Assembly: GCA_001730015.1 (NCBI GenBank)
Contig: MDLA01000079.1
Location: 1 to 64,000 of the forward strand
DNA: 64,000 bases
Source of the DNA: Chromatiales bacterium (ex Bugula neritina AB1)
GTDB lineage: Bacteria; Pseudomonadota; Gammaproteobacteria; Granulosicoccales; Granulosicoccaceae
Reading direction: 5' to 3'
Part shown: piece after piece, positions 35,290 through 44,038 of the stretch
Position numbering within the stretch: position 1 is the first letter of the stretch
How the letters are laid out: the number at the start of each line of letters is the position of its first letter
The notes under the pieces: generated by a model
What the model was told of the DNA's origin: nothing
The model's database searches: none
The model's input: only the letters and a program-made list of their open reading frames with translations
Made by a program: the position numbers and the translations under genes

Positions 35290-36074
35290 CGATGATCCCC
35301 GGTGTGTCCGGCGATCAAATGCACGGCTAGTACCGTCAAGACAAGGCAAGCTACGGGTTGTGCAATTAACCAAGGGGCCTCGCGCCAATAGGGTAGCAGC
35401 TCCGTCATCATGACGCCCCACTCCGCGGTTGGCGGCCTTATTCCTACGCTGACAAAGCCCAGCGCTGCCATTGCAGTAACACTGCTGGCAACGCCAAAAG
35501 CGGCGAGGGTGAGAAGCTTGGGCAGTAGCTCGGGCAACAGGTGCCGACGCAGTATGTAGATCGGCCCAAACCCTAGCAGCCGCGAAGCTTCAACGGCTGA
35601 ACTCGACAACAGGGTGCGCGATCGCTCGCGGCTGTAGCGATAATACTCAACCCATAATGTTAGCGATATGCCAACATACAGCGCCCACCAGCTTCCGGGC
35701 GAGATTGCGGCCAGTAACAATACGAGTAACAAGCCCGGCAAAGCCAATATTGCGTTGCAAAGTGCGTTGATGAGAAGCTCTGTCCAGCCACCGCGCCAAG
35801 CGCTCACGATACCGAGCACAGTACCGGGAATAGCGGCGCTCACCACCGCCAGGAGTGCGAGTGACAACGACAACTGTGCACCGGCGATAATGCGAGCCGC
35901 CATGTCGCGGCCGAGGTGGTCGGTGCCCAAAATGTGCTCCGTACCCGGTGGCGTCAAGGTGTGTCTGAGTGATTGTTTGGCGGGGTTAAGCCCCAGTGGC
36001 TGCGGGCCAATGACAGCCAGCGTTACCATGGTTAGTAAAAACGATAAACCGACGACCCGCATAACCAACTTCAT
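35286..36074 (-). CDS. ABC permease, DppC/NikC type
   Basis: A 262-residue inner-membrane permease. The N-terminal helix is followed by LGTDHLGRDMAARIIAGAQLSL, the family signature, and by the EAA-loop region EASRLLGFGPIYILRRHLLPEL. ATG at 36074 overlaps the upstream permease stop (ATGA), so translation is probably coupled. It pairs with the DppB-type permease to form the membrane pore of the importer. Confidence 0.9.
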   Translation of the reverse strand: MKLVMRVVGLSFLLTMVTLAVIGPQPLGLNPAKQSLRHTLTPPGTEHILGTDHLGRDMAARIIAGAQLSLSLALLAVVSAAIPGTVLGIVSAWRGGWTELLINALCNAILALPGLLLVLLLAAISPGSWWALYVGISLTLWVEYYRYSRERSRTLLSSSAVEASRLLGFGPIYILRRHLLPELLPKLLTLAAFGVASSVTAMAALGFVSVGIRPPTAEWGVMMTELLPYWREAPWLIAQPVACLVLTVLAVHLIAGHTGDHR

Positions 36075-37021
36075 AGGTGACCTGTCTTGTCGCGCGGGTC
36101 TATAAATTGGCAAATTACATCAATTAGCAGGTTCAGGACCACGAAGATAAGCCCCAGCGTTAGCGCCGCGCCCTGAACCATGGGTACATCGCGTTCGAAT
36201 ATCGCATGTACCAGTGCGTGTCCAATACCTGGCCACGAGAAGACCGCTTCGATAATGACGACACCTTCAATTAAAAAAGCCAGCTGTACACCGACGTAGG
36301 CAAGCGTCGGTGCGGCTATGTTGCGCGCTACGTGGCGGCGAGTAGCCGTGGATTGTGCGAGTCCCTTGGTTCGGGAAAACTGAAACCACGTACTATGCAC
36401 CGCTGAAGTGACGGCATCCCGTATCACTCGGTTCGATACAGCGGCCAAGCTGAGTCCCAGTGCCAGCGAGGGCAATACAAAATGCGCATATTGTCCGTAG
36501 CCTGCTACCGGTAGTAGTTTGAACTGCACGGCGAGTAACAGTATCAGCACAACCGCAAGGGCAAATGCCGGCACGGATCTAAATAGAATGGATAGCCCTA
36601 GTGTCACACGATCAAACAATCCACCCGAGCGTATGCCGGATAAAAAACCAATCGGTATCGCAATGATTAGTGAAGTCGCAACTGCTGCAAACGCCAGCGC
36701 GAGGGATGCTCCTAACTGTGTTGAAATCTCCTGCCAGACTGGCGTGCCACTGACGAGTGACGTGCCGAGATCGAATGTAGTCAGTTGCAACAACCAGTTT
36801 CCCAATTGCTGAATAACGGGTTGATCGAGGCCTAGCTCCATTCGGACGGCAGCGGCAGCCTGAGCGTCCATCACGTCATAGCCATAACGCCCCGCCGCAA
36901 TTCGAAAGGCGGCATCTCCGGGCAGCGCCTGCATCATTGCGAAGCTGACGATACCGATCACAACCATGACCAGTATCGCCTGCGATCCGCGTGCTACTAC
37001 TATCTGAATTAGAGCGGGCAA
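36071..37021 (-). CDS. ABC permease, DppB/NikB type
   Basis: A 316-residue inner-membrane permease with about six helices. DPP-type features include the large loop after helix 1 carrying AAVRMELGLDQPVIQQLGNWL and the EAA loop with FSRTKGLAQSTATRRHVARN, then the C-terminal FSWPGIGHALVHAIFERD. It lies seven bases downstream of the solute-binding protein gene. Confidence 0.9.
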   Translation of the reverse strand: MPALIQIVVARGSQAILVMVVIGIVSFAMMQALPGDAAFRIAAGRYGYDVMDAQAAAAVRMELGLDQPVIQQLGNWLLQLTTFDLGTSLVSGTPVWQEISTQLGASLALAFAAVATSLIIAIPIGFLSGIRSGGLFDRVTLGLSILFRSVPAFALAVVLILLLAVQFKLLPVAGYGQYAHFVLPSLALGLSLAAVSNRVIRDAVTSAVHSTWFQFSRTKGLAQSTATRRHVARNIAAPTLAYVGVQLAFLIEGVVIIEAVFSWPGIGHALVHAIFERDVPMVQGAALTLGLIFVVLNLLIDVICQFIDPRDKTGHL

Positions 37022-37028
37022 GAGGGCG

Positions 37029-38552
37029 CTACTTCACCCAGCTGATGTTTTGCAAACCATAGCTACGTTCTAATGGATCGACAATGACACCGTCCAGCCC
37101 GCTGGCAATTGACAGCGTGTGTTGATACCAGGCCACCGGCAATAGTGGAAGGCCTTGATGAATGTCCGAAGCCACTTGCTTGATGAGCGGATTGCGCACA
37201 GCCGCCTCTCCATTGGCGGCGATAGTGGCAATCGCCTCTGCCACGTTAGGTGCATTCCAGTTCATTGAGCCCCAGTCACCACCACCCGCGCCAAAGTCAG
37301 CGTACACCGTGCCGGTTGGGTCTGCCGTGGCCCCATAGTTACGTGCAAACAAGGCCAGTTCAAGCGAACCGTCCTGATGGCCAGCGGGTATTTCGGAGTA
37401 GTTGGAAACACTGACATTAAGCTCAACGCCGATGTTCTTCCACTGATCTTGTAGCGCTGCGCCTACGAGCGGTAGCTCGGGGCGGTCGGGGAAGGTGCGT
37501 AGTGTCAGGCTGAACCTTTCACCGTTGCGAGTCAGTATCCCGTCGTCTCCCGCGGTCCATCCAAGTGCCTTTAGTAGTGTTTGTGATTCTTGCGGGTTAT
37601 ACGACAGCGCTGGTAGCGATGTATCGTGCCAGTGGCCCAGTGCGGGTGGGAAAAGCTGGAGCGCTGCGGCTTCAGGGAATCGCATAATACCTGCAGCGAT
37701 ACCTTCTCTGTCGATGGCCAGGCTCAGTGCGCGGCGCGCGTCGAGCTCTAACATCGGGTGTGTATTGTTAACCTTAACCAACATGACTCTGGGAATTGCG
37801 ACCGAGCGGGTTGTCACCTGCTTAATCTGGCTGAGTCGTTTATAGCCTGACGGATCTAACGTAAACACCAGATCTGCGTCACCGCTTTCTGCCATTAACG
37901 CACGTGTTTCCGCACGTTTTACGGCAAGGTAATTGGCGCTGGAGAGTTTTGCAGCCTCTCCCCAGTAGCTGTCGAAGCGCACAGCGGTGAGCGATTGCGG
38001 GGGATTGAGTTTCTCTATCTTAAACGGACCAGTGCCAATGGCGCTGCGCGGTTTTCCCTCATTATCGAAAGAAGCCGGCGCCGGTATTATTGTCGATGAA
38101 TGAGCGAGTATTGCCGGTAGGATTGCGTAGGCTGACTCCAGCTCTATCACAACATCTGCACCGCTATGTTTAATACGGCGAACCGGCGCTTTACTCAGTG
38201 GGCCAGGGTGTTCGGCAGCGCGGAGTAGTGCGCTGGCAACAGCCGCAGCGCTGAGTGCGGTACCGTCGTGAAACGTTGCATCGCGAAGGGTAAAAGTCCA
38301 CGACAAACCGTCTGCCGCAACCTTCCACTCACTTGCCAGCCCAGGTTGCAATGCCCCGTTGGCGTCGGTATTGACCAGTGTTTCCATGATACCCATGCGC
38401 AAAAACAGGTAGCCGTCCGTTGCCGGGTCAGTACTTGAGATTTCCCAGGGCGCGACAACGTTTAAGTTGTCTTTGGCGTCAGCCAGTGGGGTGCTAAACG
38501 GTGCGATTGCAAGCAGCAGCAGAGTAAGTGTTGTGAGGGTATTTTTTATCAT
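37029..38552 (-). CDS. Solute-binding protein family 5 (NikA/DppA-like)
   Basis: A 507-residue exported protein with a Sec signal peptide (residues 1-26, ending LADA). The family 5 pattern is clear: DGLSWTFTLRDATFHDGTALSAAAVASAL near residue 90 and GTGPFKIEKL near 170. It should capture a peptide, nickel or metallophore complex in the periplasm for the two permeases downstream. A Zur-box-like palindrome at 38648-38664 lies 96 bases upstream of the start, suggesting induction by zinc shortage. Confidence 0.87.
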   Translation of the reverse strand: MIKNTLTTLTLLLLAIAPFSTPLADAKDNLNVVAPWEISSTDPATDGYLFLRMGIMETLVNTDANGALQPGLASEWKVAADGLSWTFTLRDATFHDGTALSAAAVASALLRAAEHPGPLSKAPVRRIKHSGADVVIELESAYAILPAILAHSSTIIPAPASFDNEGKPRSAIGTGPFKIEKLNPPQSLTAVRFDSYWGEAAKLSSANYLAVKRAETRALMAESGDADLVFTLDPSGYKRLSQIKQVTTRSVAIPRVMLVKVNNTHPMLELDARRALSLAIDREGIAAGIMRFPEAAALQLFPPALGHWHDTSLPALSYNPQESQTLLKALGWTAGDDGILTRNGERFSLTLRTFPDRPELPLVGAALQDQWKNIGVELNVSVSNYSEIPAGHQDGSLELALFARNYGATADPTGTVYADFGAGGGDWGSMNWNAPNVAEAIATIAANGEAAVRNPLIKQVASDIHQGLPLLPVAWYQHTLSIASGLDGVIVDPLERSYGLQNISWVK

Positions 38553-38647
38553 TAGTGTCCGGAGTATTTGGGTTTGGTTGAAGTGCGTGGGTCAGTGGCG
38601 CAGAAAAGGTACCCGGAGGTGGGGCAGCTCCCAGTAGAGATTATGTA

Positions 38648-38664
38648 ATGTTATAACGTAACAT
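38648..38664. promoter_or_regulatory. Zur-box-like palindrome upstream of ABC importer
   Basis: ATGTTATAACGTAACAT is a 17-bp near-perfect palindrome (6 of 7 paired positions around a 3-base centre). It matches the core of the gammaproteobacterial Zur box (ATGTTAT-n-ATAACAT) and has the same architecture as the palindrome at 39198-39214. It lies just upstream of the importer operon. Confidence 0.7.
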
Positions 38665-38702
38665 AAATGTTAGATGCAGATCTCTCTGGATTAGAGAGGT
38701 AT

Positions 38703-39137
38703 TTAGTTAGATTGTTTTCTGTGGGCGGCGCAATTGCAGTCGTCGGAGTGCTGGTGCCGACAAAGGCGATAGTTCCAACAGTGCGAAAGAGAGATCAGCC
38801 CGGCGCCGATCAAGGTTGCAATCTTCTCGCTGGTCTCGCTCATGGCATGCTCCAACACGGTTCCGGCCAGTAGCAAGATCAGTACGCCCGCAATGCCAGA
38901 AATGGCAACAAAGTAGTTTTTGTGCTGTTTGCAGCCTATAAACAATGCAAGCGCACTGGTTGGCAACACCAGCAGCAAGATCGATTGGTGAAAGGCCTCG
39001 CCCTCCAGAGCCATTGCTGCGGTTGTGGGTAACAGCACGAGTACTATGGGCAAAAACAAGCAGTGAATGGTGCATAGAATCGACAGGCTGATTGCCGCAG
39101 TGTCAGAGAAGAATCGAATTTGATTTGTTTTTGTCAT
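38703..39137 (-). CDS. MerC-family membrane protein
   Basis: A 144-residue inner-membrane protein with about four hydrophobic segments. The first helix carries the paired cysteines in LCTIHCLFLPIV, as in MerC, which carries mercuric ion across the membrane. The C-terminus is rich in Cys and His (CRHQHSDDCNCAAH), a metal-binding pattern. It is divergent from a Zur-like gene with a Zur-box-like palindrome between, so it is more likely concerned with zinc than mercury. No mer operon partners are present. Confidence 0.8.
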   Translation of the reverse strand: MTKTNQIRFFSDTAAISLSILCTIHCLFLPIVLVLLPTTAAMALEGEAFHQSILLLVLPTSALALFIGCKQHKNYFVAISGIAGVLILLLAGTVLEHAMSETSEKIATLIGAGLISLSHCWNYRLCRHQHSDDCNCAAHRKQSN

Positions 39138-39197
39138 GGGAAGAGTTCGGTTGCCACCATCTTTGGCGGGCTAGTGGCAGGGTGGGGTGCATTAATA

Positions 39198-39214
39198 ATG
39201 ATATAAAGTATCAT
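39198..39214. promoter_or_regulatory. Zur-box-like palindrome between merC-like and zur-like genes
   Basis: ATGATATAAAGTATCAT is a 17-bp palindrome with the same layout (ATGnTAT-3-GTAnCAT) as the site at 38648-38664. It lies 60 bases upstream of the MerC-like start and 140 bases upstream of the Fur-family start, in position to control both. Confidence 0.65.
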
Positions 39215-39354
39215 ATAGACAAATGAATGAAAGTCAACATCCCAGAGCGCATCTATTTCTAATCGCTGTCGCGACTCCGCCGTTGCCAGTGATACCACGA
39301 TGAGGTGTAATGAGCTGAATGTTTTCATGCTCTGTCTGGAGAAGGCGAACCGCC

Positions 39355-39822
39355 ATGGGAAAAATTCAAAGCATCATCGATCATGCTGAAAGCCAATGTC
39401 AGCTGCGCGGCACACGCATGACGCGAAAGCGCAAAGCCGTGCTGTCAGGGCTGCTGAGTTCCCGCCAGGCATTGTCCGCCTACGAGCTGATTGATATTTG
39501 CCGTGATAATTTGGGCGAGAAACTACCGCCGATGTCGATGTACCGGATACTAGAGTTTCTTGAGGAAGAGGGTTTGGTGCACAGACTTAAACTAGCCAAT
39601 CGCTATGTAGCTTGCACCCATATCACCTGCGACCATCAGCACGAGGTATCGCAGTTTTTAATTTGTGTTGAATGTTATCAAGTGGAGGAAGTCGCAATGA
39701 GCAAATCTATGCTCGACTCACTGAAGGGCAATGTAAAAAAAGTAGGCTTCCAACTCGTGAGCCCTCAGTTAGAAATTAACTGTCTATGTGGTAGTTGCCA
39801 GACTGCGAAAGGCAAGCCCTAG
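39355..39822 (+). CDS. Fur-family regulator, Zur-like
   Basis: A 155-residue metalloregulator. The winged-helix part includes RMTRKRKAVLSGLLSSRQALSAYELI and PPMSMYRILEFLEEEGLVHRL. The Zn-site cysteines appear as ICVEC near residue 107 and CLCGSC at the C-terminus. ATG at 39355 is chosen because GGAGAAGG lies upstream and it gives the usual length. Zur type is inferred from the gene context and the two Zur-box-like palindromes nearby. Confidence 0.82.
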   Translation: MGKIQSIIDHAESQCQLRGTRMTRKRKAVLSGLLSSRQALSAYELIDICRDNLGEKLPPMSMYRILEFLEEEGLVHRLKLANRYVACTHITCDHQHEVSQFLICVECYQVEEVAMSKSMLDSLKGNVKKVGFQLVSPQLEINCLCGSCQTAKGKP

Positions 39823-39963
39823 CGAAGTAAACCTCAAACCGACAAGCCTGTATCGGCAAAGTGGGATTCGCGGAAGCAGCTGTGAGACATAGCTCTTTCA
39901 CCCAATATATTAGACCCTAAGGTCTGGTGGTGGTGAAGGCCTGGCTCCGGAAACCCTAAGATC

Positions 39964-40140
39964 ATGGTACACAAAAATGTCGGCGAAATCATAGATCAGC
40001 GCGTAATCTATGAACTAAAGTGCATTGGTCGAATGTACCTCAATGGGTTTATCCCGACTATTCAGACTGGCGCAGCGGCCACATGTTGTATCCAACGCAA
40101 TTCTTCAACGGCTTTTTTAAATTTCGCTGGGATAGGATAG
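39964..40140 (+). pseudogene. N-terminal remnant of a conserved hypothetical protein
   Basis: A 58-codon frame reading VGEIIDQRVIYELKCIG and MYLNGFIPTIQTG, then unrelated sequence. The first part resembles the start of a widespread uncharacterised family whose members begin with ECIDR.YLN.Y.P.LQT. The resemblance ends at 40084, exactly where an inverted-repeat-bounded element begins, so an insertion probably broke this gene. Function of the family is not known to me. Confidence 0.5.
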
Positions 40141-40414
40141 TACCGAATTAATCCAACCTAATTTGACTTGCCAGGGCATCACTCATACAGACCATCATAA
40201 CTTTCGGTTGGACCGCATCAAGGAGCTTCCTTCGCTAGCTCGGGACTCCTCCTTGACAAGTTTCACCCTTCAGTTTTTTGGTCTCCATGAGTGATGCCCT
40301 TCGTGTACCGAAACCTGAATACTCATTCCAACTTTAATCGATTTCCATCACCAACTCGCGGCAAAATAATTCGGGAACAGTTTGCGAAATAAAGTTGGAT
40401 ACAACAGTCGGGAT
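40051..40414. repeat. Nested inverted-repeat element with long hairpins
   Basis: Perfect inverted pairs are nested here: ATCCCGACT (40051-40059) with AGTCGGGAT (40406-40414); GTTGTATCCAAC (40085-40096) with GTTGGATACAAC (40394-40405); AGGGCATCACTCAT (40173-40186) with ATGAGTGATGCCCT (40287-40300), extended by AGACC/GGTCT; and TCAAGGAG (40218-40225) with CTCCTTGA (40249-40256). No ORF spans it. It could be a MITE or the DNA of a structured RNA. The rest of the 39823-40583 gap holds only the remnant at 39964 and the promoter of the next gene. Confidence 0.65.
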
Positions 40415-40583
40415 AGGCTATTCGACGGGAGTCGGCTGGTTAATTCAATGTAATGTTGCTATGCAAGACCATCGACTCGCTTACTTAGCATCGGTTAGCA
40501 ATACTTTACGATCACTCAACGACTTTCAGTTCTCACGGGCTCCGTGTATCGCATAGGCTACAGCCAGATCACAGGAGAAAAAC

Positions 40584-42251
40584 ATGAAATTCTTTAAGTC
40601 TGGTAGCAACGTTCTGCCGGAACTTCTTCAGGATGCTGCACCGGGCGAAGGCAGCCGGCATGACGGTATTAGCCGACGCGAATTTCTTGCCATGGCGACT
40701 ACGTTCGGTGCCACAACAGCAGCTGCCTATGCCATGCTGGGTATGAGCAAACCGGTGATGGCATCCGAAACTCCCCGGACAGGCGGAACTATCCGGATCG
40801 GGATGGTTGTTCGGGCAGGTAAGGACCCCAGGTCCTATGATGACAGCCCGCAGGCGAATATCAGTCGAGGGTGGCTGGAGTATCTGGTGCGTTATACCCA
40901 TCAATTTACTTTCGAACCGATGTTGCTGGAAGGCTGGGAAATCAGTGAAGACGCGAAAACCTATGTGCTGCACGTACGGCCGGGGGTAACCTGGCACAAC
41001 GGTGACTCACTGACCGCCGAGCATGTGGCCTATAATATCGCCCGATGGTGCGAGAAAGATGTTGAGGGTAATTCAATGGCGGGTCGGTTCGGAACGCTGA
41101 TTGACGCCAAAACGGGAGATGTCGCAGAGGGTGTGATTGAGGTGGTCGATGAAATGACCGTACAACTGAATCTGCCCAAGCCAGATATCACGTTGATTGC
41201 AGGCATGGCTGACTATCCAGCGGCAATTGTGCACCCGGGTGCGGATAGCGAAGATCCTTTTCTCGCTCCTATGGGAACCGGCCCCTATACGCTTGAAAGC
41301 CACAAGGTGGGTGAAAAGGCTGTACTAATTCGCAAAGAAGGACACCGCTGGTGGAATGAAGGCAACGGGGCTTATCTGGATCGGATCGAATATATAGACG
41401 TTGGCACTGACCCAAGCATCATTGTCGCCTCTTACGAATCTGAAGATATCGACGCCAACTACGAGTCCAGTGGTGACTTCGTTGCGTTGCTTACTGAATT
41501 GGGTCTTGAGCAGAATGAAGCAGTGACGGCAGCCACCATTGTCTTGCGCGCTAATCAAGCTGCCGAAGTGAACGGTGAACGCCCTTATGCCGATGCACGG
41601 GTGCGTCGCGCGCTGTCTATGGCCGTGGATAATAATATATTGCTTGAACTGGGTGTCAACGGATTGGGTGTTCCGGCGCATAACCATCATGTCTGTCCTA
41701 TTCACCCCGAATATGCTGAGATGGATCGACTGCCATATGATCCGTCAGGAGCCATGGCGCTGCTAAAAGAAGCCGGTATGGAAGAATACGAACATGAGCT
41801 GATCTCTATTGATGACGACTGGCGAAAGGGCACGACGGATGCCATGGCAGCGCAGCTACGACGTGCTGGAATCAAGGTCAAACGTACCGTCATTCCTGGT
41901 TCGTCGTTCTGGAATGACTGGGCAAAGTTTCCGTTCAGCTCGACCAACTGGAACATGCGTCCGCTTGGCGTACAGATCCTGGCACTGGCCTATCGGTCGG
42001 GCGAGGCCTGGAACGAAACTGGTTTTGACCATGCCGAATTCGACCGACTGTTGGCCGATGCGCTGGCCACACCGGATGCGGACAAGCGTCGAGGCGTCAT
42101 GGCCAAACTGCAGAAAATAATGTTGCAGGAAGGCGTGGTTACACAACCCTATTGGCGGTCACTCTATAACCATAATCGCGCCTATGTAAAAGGCATGGGG
42201 ATGCACCCGACCTTTGAAATTCACATGGATAAGATCTGGCTCGACAGCTAA
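40584..42251 (+). CDS. Tat-exported solute-binding protein family 5
   Basis: A 555-residue periplasmic binding protein. A twin-arginine signal ISRREFLAMATTFGATTAAAYAML lies at residues 29-52. The family 5 pattern VLHVRPGVTWHNGDSLTAEHVAYNI and APMGTGPYTLESH follow. AGGAGAAAAAC precedes the ATG. No permease or ATPase gene accompanies it, so it is either an orphan using another ABC importer or a relic. It converges on a GcvA-like LysR gene. Confidence 0.87.
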   Translation: MKFFKSGSNVLPELLQDAAPGEGSRHDGISRREFLAMATTFGATTAAAYAMLGMSKPVMASETPRTGGTIRIGMVVRAGKDPRSYDDSPQANISRGWLEYLVRYTHQFTFEPMLLEGWEISEDAKTYVLHVRPGVTWHNGDSLTAEHVAYNIARWCEKDVEGNSMAGRFGTLIDAKTGDVAEGVIEVVDEMTVQLNLPKPDITLIAGMADYPAAIVHPGADSEDPFLAPMGTGPYTLESHKVGEKAVLIRKEGHRWWNEGNGAYLDRIEYIDVGTDPSIIVASYESEDIDANYESSGDFVALLTELGLEQNEAVTAATIVLRANQAAEVNGERPYADARVRRALSMAVDNNILLELGVNGLGVPAHNHHVCPIHPEYAEMDRLPYDPSGAMALLKEAGMEEYEHELISIDDDWRKGTTDAMAAQLRRAGIKVKRTVIPGSSFWNDWAKFPFSSTNWNMRPLGVQILALAYRSGEAWNETGFDHAEFDRLLADALATPDADKRRGVMAKLQKIMLQEGVVTQPYWRSLYNHNRAYVKGMGMHPTFEIHMDKIWLDS

Positions 42252-42332
42252 CTGCGATTGCCGGAAACGCGGCTATAAACGCTGTTGATTCCCGGACAGG
42301 AGGGGGACAGCAGCGAAGCCAATGTACACGAT

Positions 42333-43259
42333 CTATGTAATTGTCTGCGTCGTTCTAACAGTTGGGTCTGCCTTGATCTCTTGCACAAGCCATTCAATAA
42401 AACGATCGACGCCCGGGTCGGGTTTGCTTTCTTTTCTTGTCGCAACAAACCATGGCAAGGGCTCGGATACCGTGTGCTCAAAGGGTTTTATTAATCGACC
42501 GCTGGCTAAATCTCGATCAACGAATGGCGCCCTTGCAATGCCAATACCGTTGCCACTCAGCACCGCTTCCCGGACCAGAGGGTAGTGATCGAAAACCGGT
42601 CCATAGGTCATTCGGTCAGGGTCCAGCCCTGCTTCGTGAAGCCACCAGAACCAATCCGACTTGTCACCGGTATTGGGCACAGACAGGAGTATTTCCGATT
42701 CAAGCAAAGCCGGAGCGGCAGGAAGTTCATTCACTTGCATCAAGTTGGGTACACACACTGGAAAAATATCAGTTTCGAACAGGAAGCGATAATCAAATCT
42801 CGGATCGAAAGGCGGTGCGTTAAAGACGCCAACGTCGAAGCGATGGATATCGTAATTGCCGTCTTCGAAAGAAGAAATGATACGAACCCGCGTTGTTGGA
42901 TTGTCCTGCAGAAACTCAGCAAGCCTGGGTTGCAGCCACATGGTATTGAAGCTGTTATAAGACTGAACATGCAGCACATTCGGTTCATCGGGGTATTGCA
43001 GGCGCTGAGTCGCCGCCAAGATTCCCTGGATATGCTCCCGGATGGACGGATAGTACTGCTGCCCTTCCGGTGTGAGCTCGACAGAACGGCTGCTTCTGAC
43101 AAAAAGCTGTACGCCAACGTTTTGCTCCAGCGTTTTTATCTGGTGGCTGACAGCAGCATGAGTCACATGCAACTCGTCTGCAGCTTTTCGAAAACTCCTA
43201 AAGCGCGCAACGGCTTCAAAGGCGCGTAAGGAGGTTAGGGTCGGTATGCGCGTCGCCAA
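42333..43259 (-). CDS. LysR-family regulator, GcvA-like
   Basis: A 308-residue regulator with IPTLTSLRAFEAVARFRSFRKAA and DELHVTHAAVSHQIKTLEQ as its DNA-binding region. The only available start near the family N-terminus is TTG at 43259, preceded by AAAAGG; an in-frame TAA lies five codons upstream. It is head-to-head with the DMSP lyase gene with under 30 bases between starts, so the promoters must overlap coding sequence. It is the likely regulator of the lyase. Confidence 0.87.
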   Translation of the reverse strand: MATRIPTLTSLRAFEAVARFRSFRKAADELHVTHAAVSHQIKTLEQNVGVQLFVRSSRSVELTPEGQQYYPSIREHIQGILAATQRLQYPDEPNVLHVQSYNSFNTMWLQPRLAEFLQDNPTTRVRIISSFEDGNYDIHRFDVGVFNAPPFDPRFDYRFLFETDIFPVCVPNLMQVNELPAAPALLESEILLSVPNTGDKSDWFWWLHEAGLDPDRMTYGPVFDHYPLVREAVLSGNGIGIARAPFVDRDLASGRLIKPFEHTVSEPLPWFVATRKESKPDPGVDRFIEWLVQEIKADPTVRTTQTIT

Positions 43260-43285
43260 ATGGTTTGCCTTTTAAATTATTGCCT

Positions 43286-43984
43286 ATGTCAAGTTTATAT
43301 AAAGAAAAGTCTATACGTATCCACGCGCTCGTGCATGCAATCCTGCAATTTCTAGAGAGTAAACGCGGTCGATTTCACGGCATTGATCTGGTATTGAAAA
43401 AAATGCAAACCATAGATCTTTCGCTTCATACGGTCATAGATTCAAAACCGTGTGATACCCGGCATGCGTCGATTCTGGCAGAAGCAATCGAAAACATAAC
43501 CGCGCCACACTTACGTGGAATTGCAAATTGCCTTAAGCAAGCTCGACACGATCTAATCTGGCGCGAAGACAACGCTCAATTCTACACCCCGCAGTCTGAT
43601 GTGGGTGATGGATATCGCAACTGCAACCTGCATAGCCTGCTGGTTGGTCCGGATGCATGCGGCTTTAATGCGAAGGACTTCAGCCTGGGTCTATTCATGC
43701 TTGGGCCACGTACACTTTATCGCGATCATGCACATCACGCGCCTGAGCTTTACGTGAACCTGTCACCCCGCTCGGGATGGAGATTGTCAACCGAAGTATG
43801 GGAGGACTACAATGCAGGATCCGTCATCTGGAATGCACCAGACACACCGCATGCCACACGCTCCTATAACGACCCTTTTCTGTCGATTTTCGTTTGGCTG
43901 GAAAACATCGATTCCATTTGCAGGGTAGTACCATTTCCTGACTGGGCAGAAATTGAAAACGATCTGAGTCGCAATGTGTTATGA
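43286..43984 (+). CDS. Dimethylsulfoniopropionate lyase (DddL/DddQ cupin superfamily)
   Basis: A 232-residue cytoplasmic cupin enzyme. The block LGLFMLGPRTLYRDHAHHAPELYVNL holds the metal ligands H148, H150, E154 and Y156, and WNAPDTPHATR holds H189, the pattern of DMSP lyases. These enzymes split DMSP into dimethyl sulfide and acrylate using a metal and a catalytic tyrosine. ATG at 43286 gives the family length; a TTG at 43265 is the alternative. A full acrylate pathway is not in the window, though CoA ligases and a hydratase are. Which Ddd subfamily it belongs to cannot be settled by eye. Confidence 0.82.
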   Translation: MSSLYKEKSIRIHALVHAILQFLESKRGRFHGIDLVLKKMQTIDLSLHTVIDSKPCDTRHASILAEAIENITAPHLRGIANCLKQARHDLIWREDNAQFYTPQSDVGDGYRNCNLHSLLVGPDACGFNAKDFSLGLFMLGPRTLYRDHAHHAPELYVNLSPRSGWRLSTEVWEDYNAGSVIWNAPDTPHATRSYNDPFLSIFVWLENIDSICRVVPFPDWAEIENDLSRNVL

Positions 43985-44038
43985 CTACTGAAAGAATAAT
44001 CCGATTCACAGGCCTGAAAATATTTTTTGAGACAGACA

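Noticed and set aside
35290..35421. Longer N-terminus for the fused ABC ATPase
   Set aside because: It would overlap the permease gene by more than 130 bases and has no ABC homology; the TTGA-coupled start is better.
38703..39137. Mercury resistance operon
   Set aside because: No merA, merT, merP or merR is near; the Fur-type neighbour and palindromes point to zinc instead.
40051..40414. CRISPR array or integron attC array
   Set aside because: There are no regularly spaced direct repeats, and the pairing is nested inverted, not serial; no integrase or cas gene is present.
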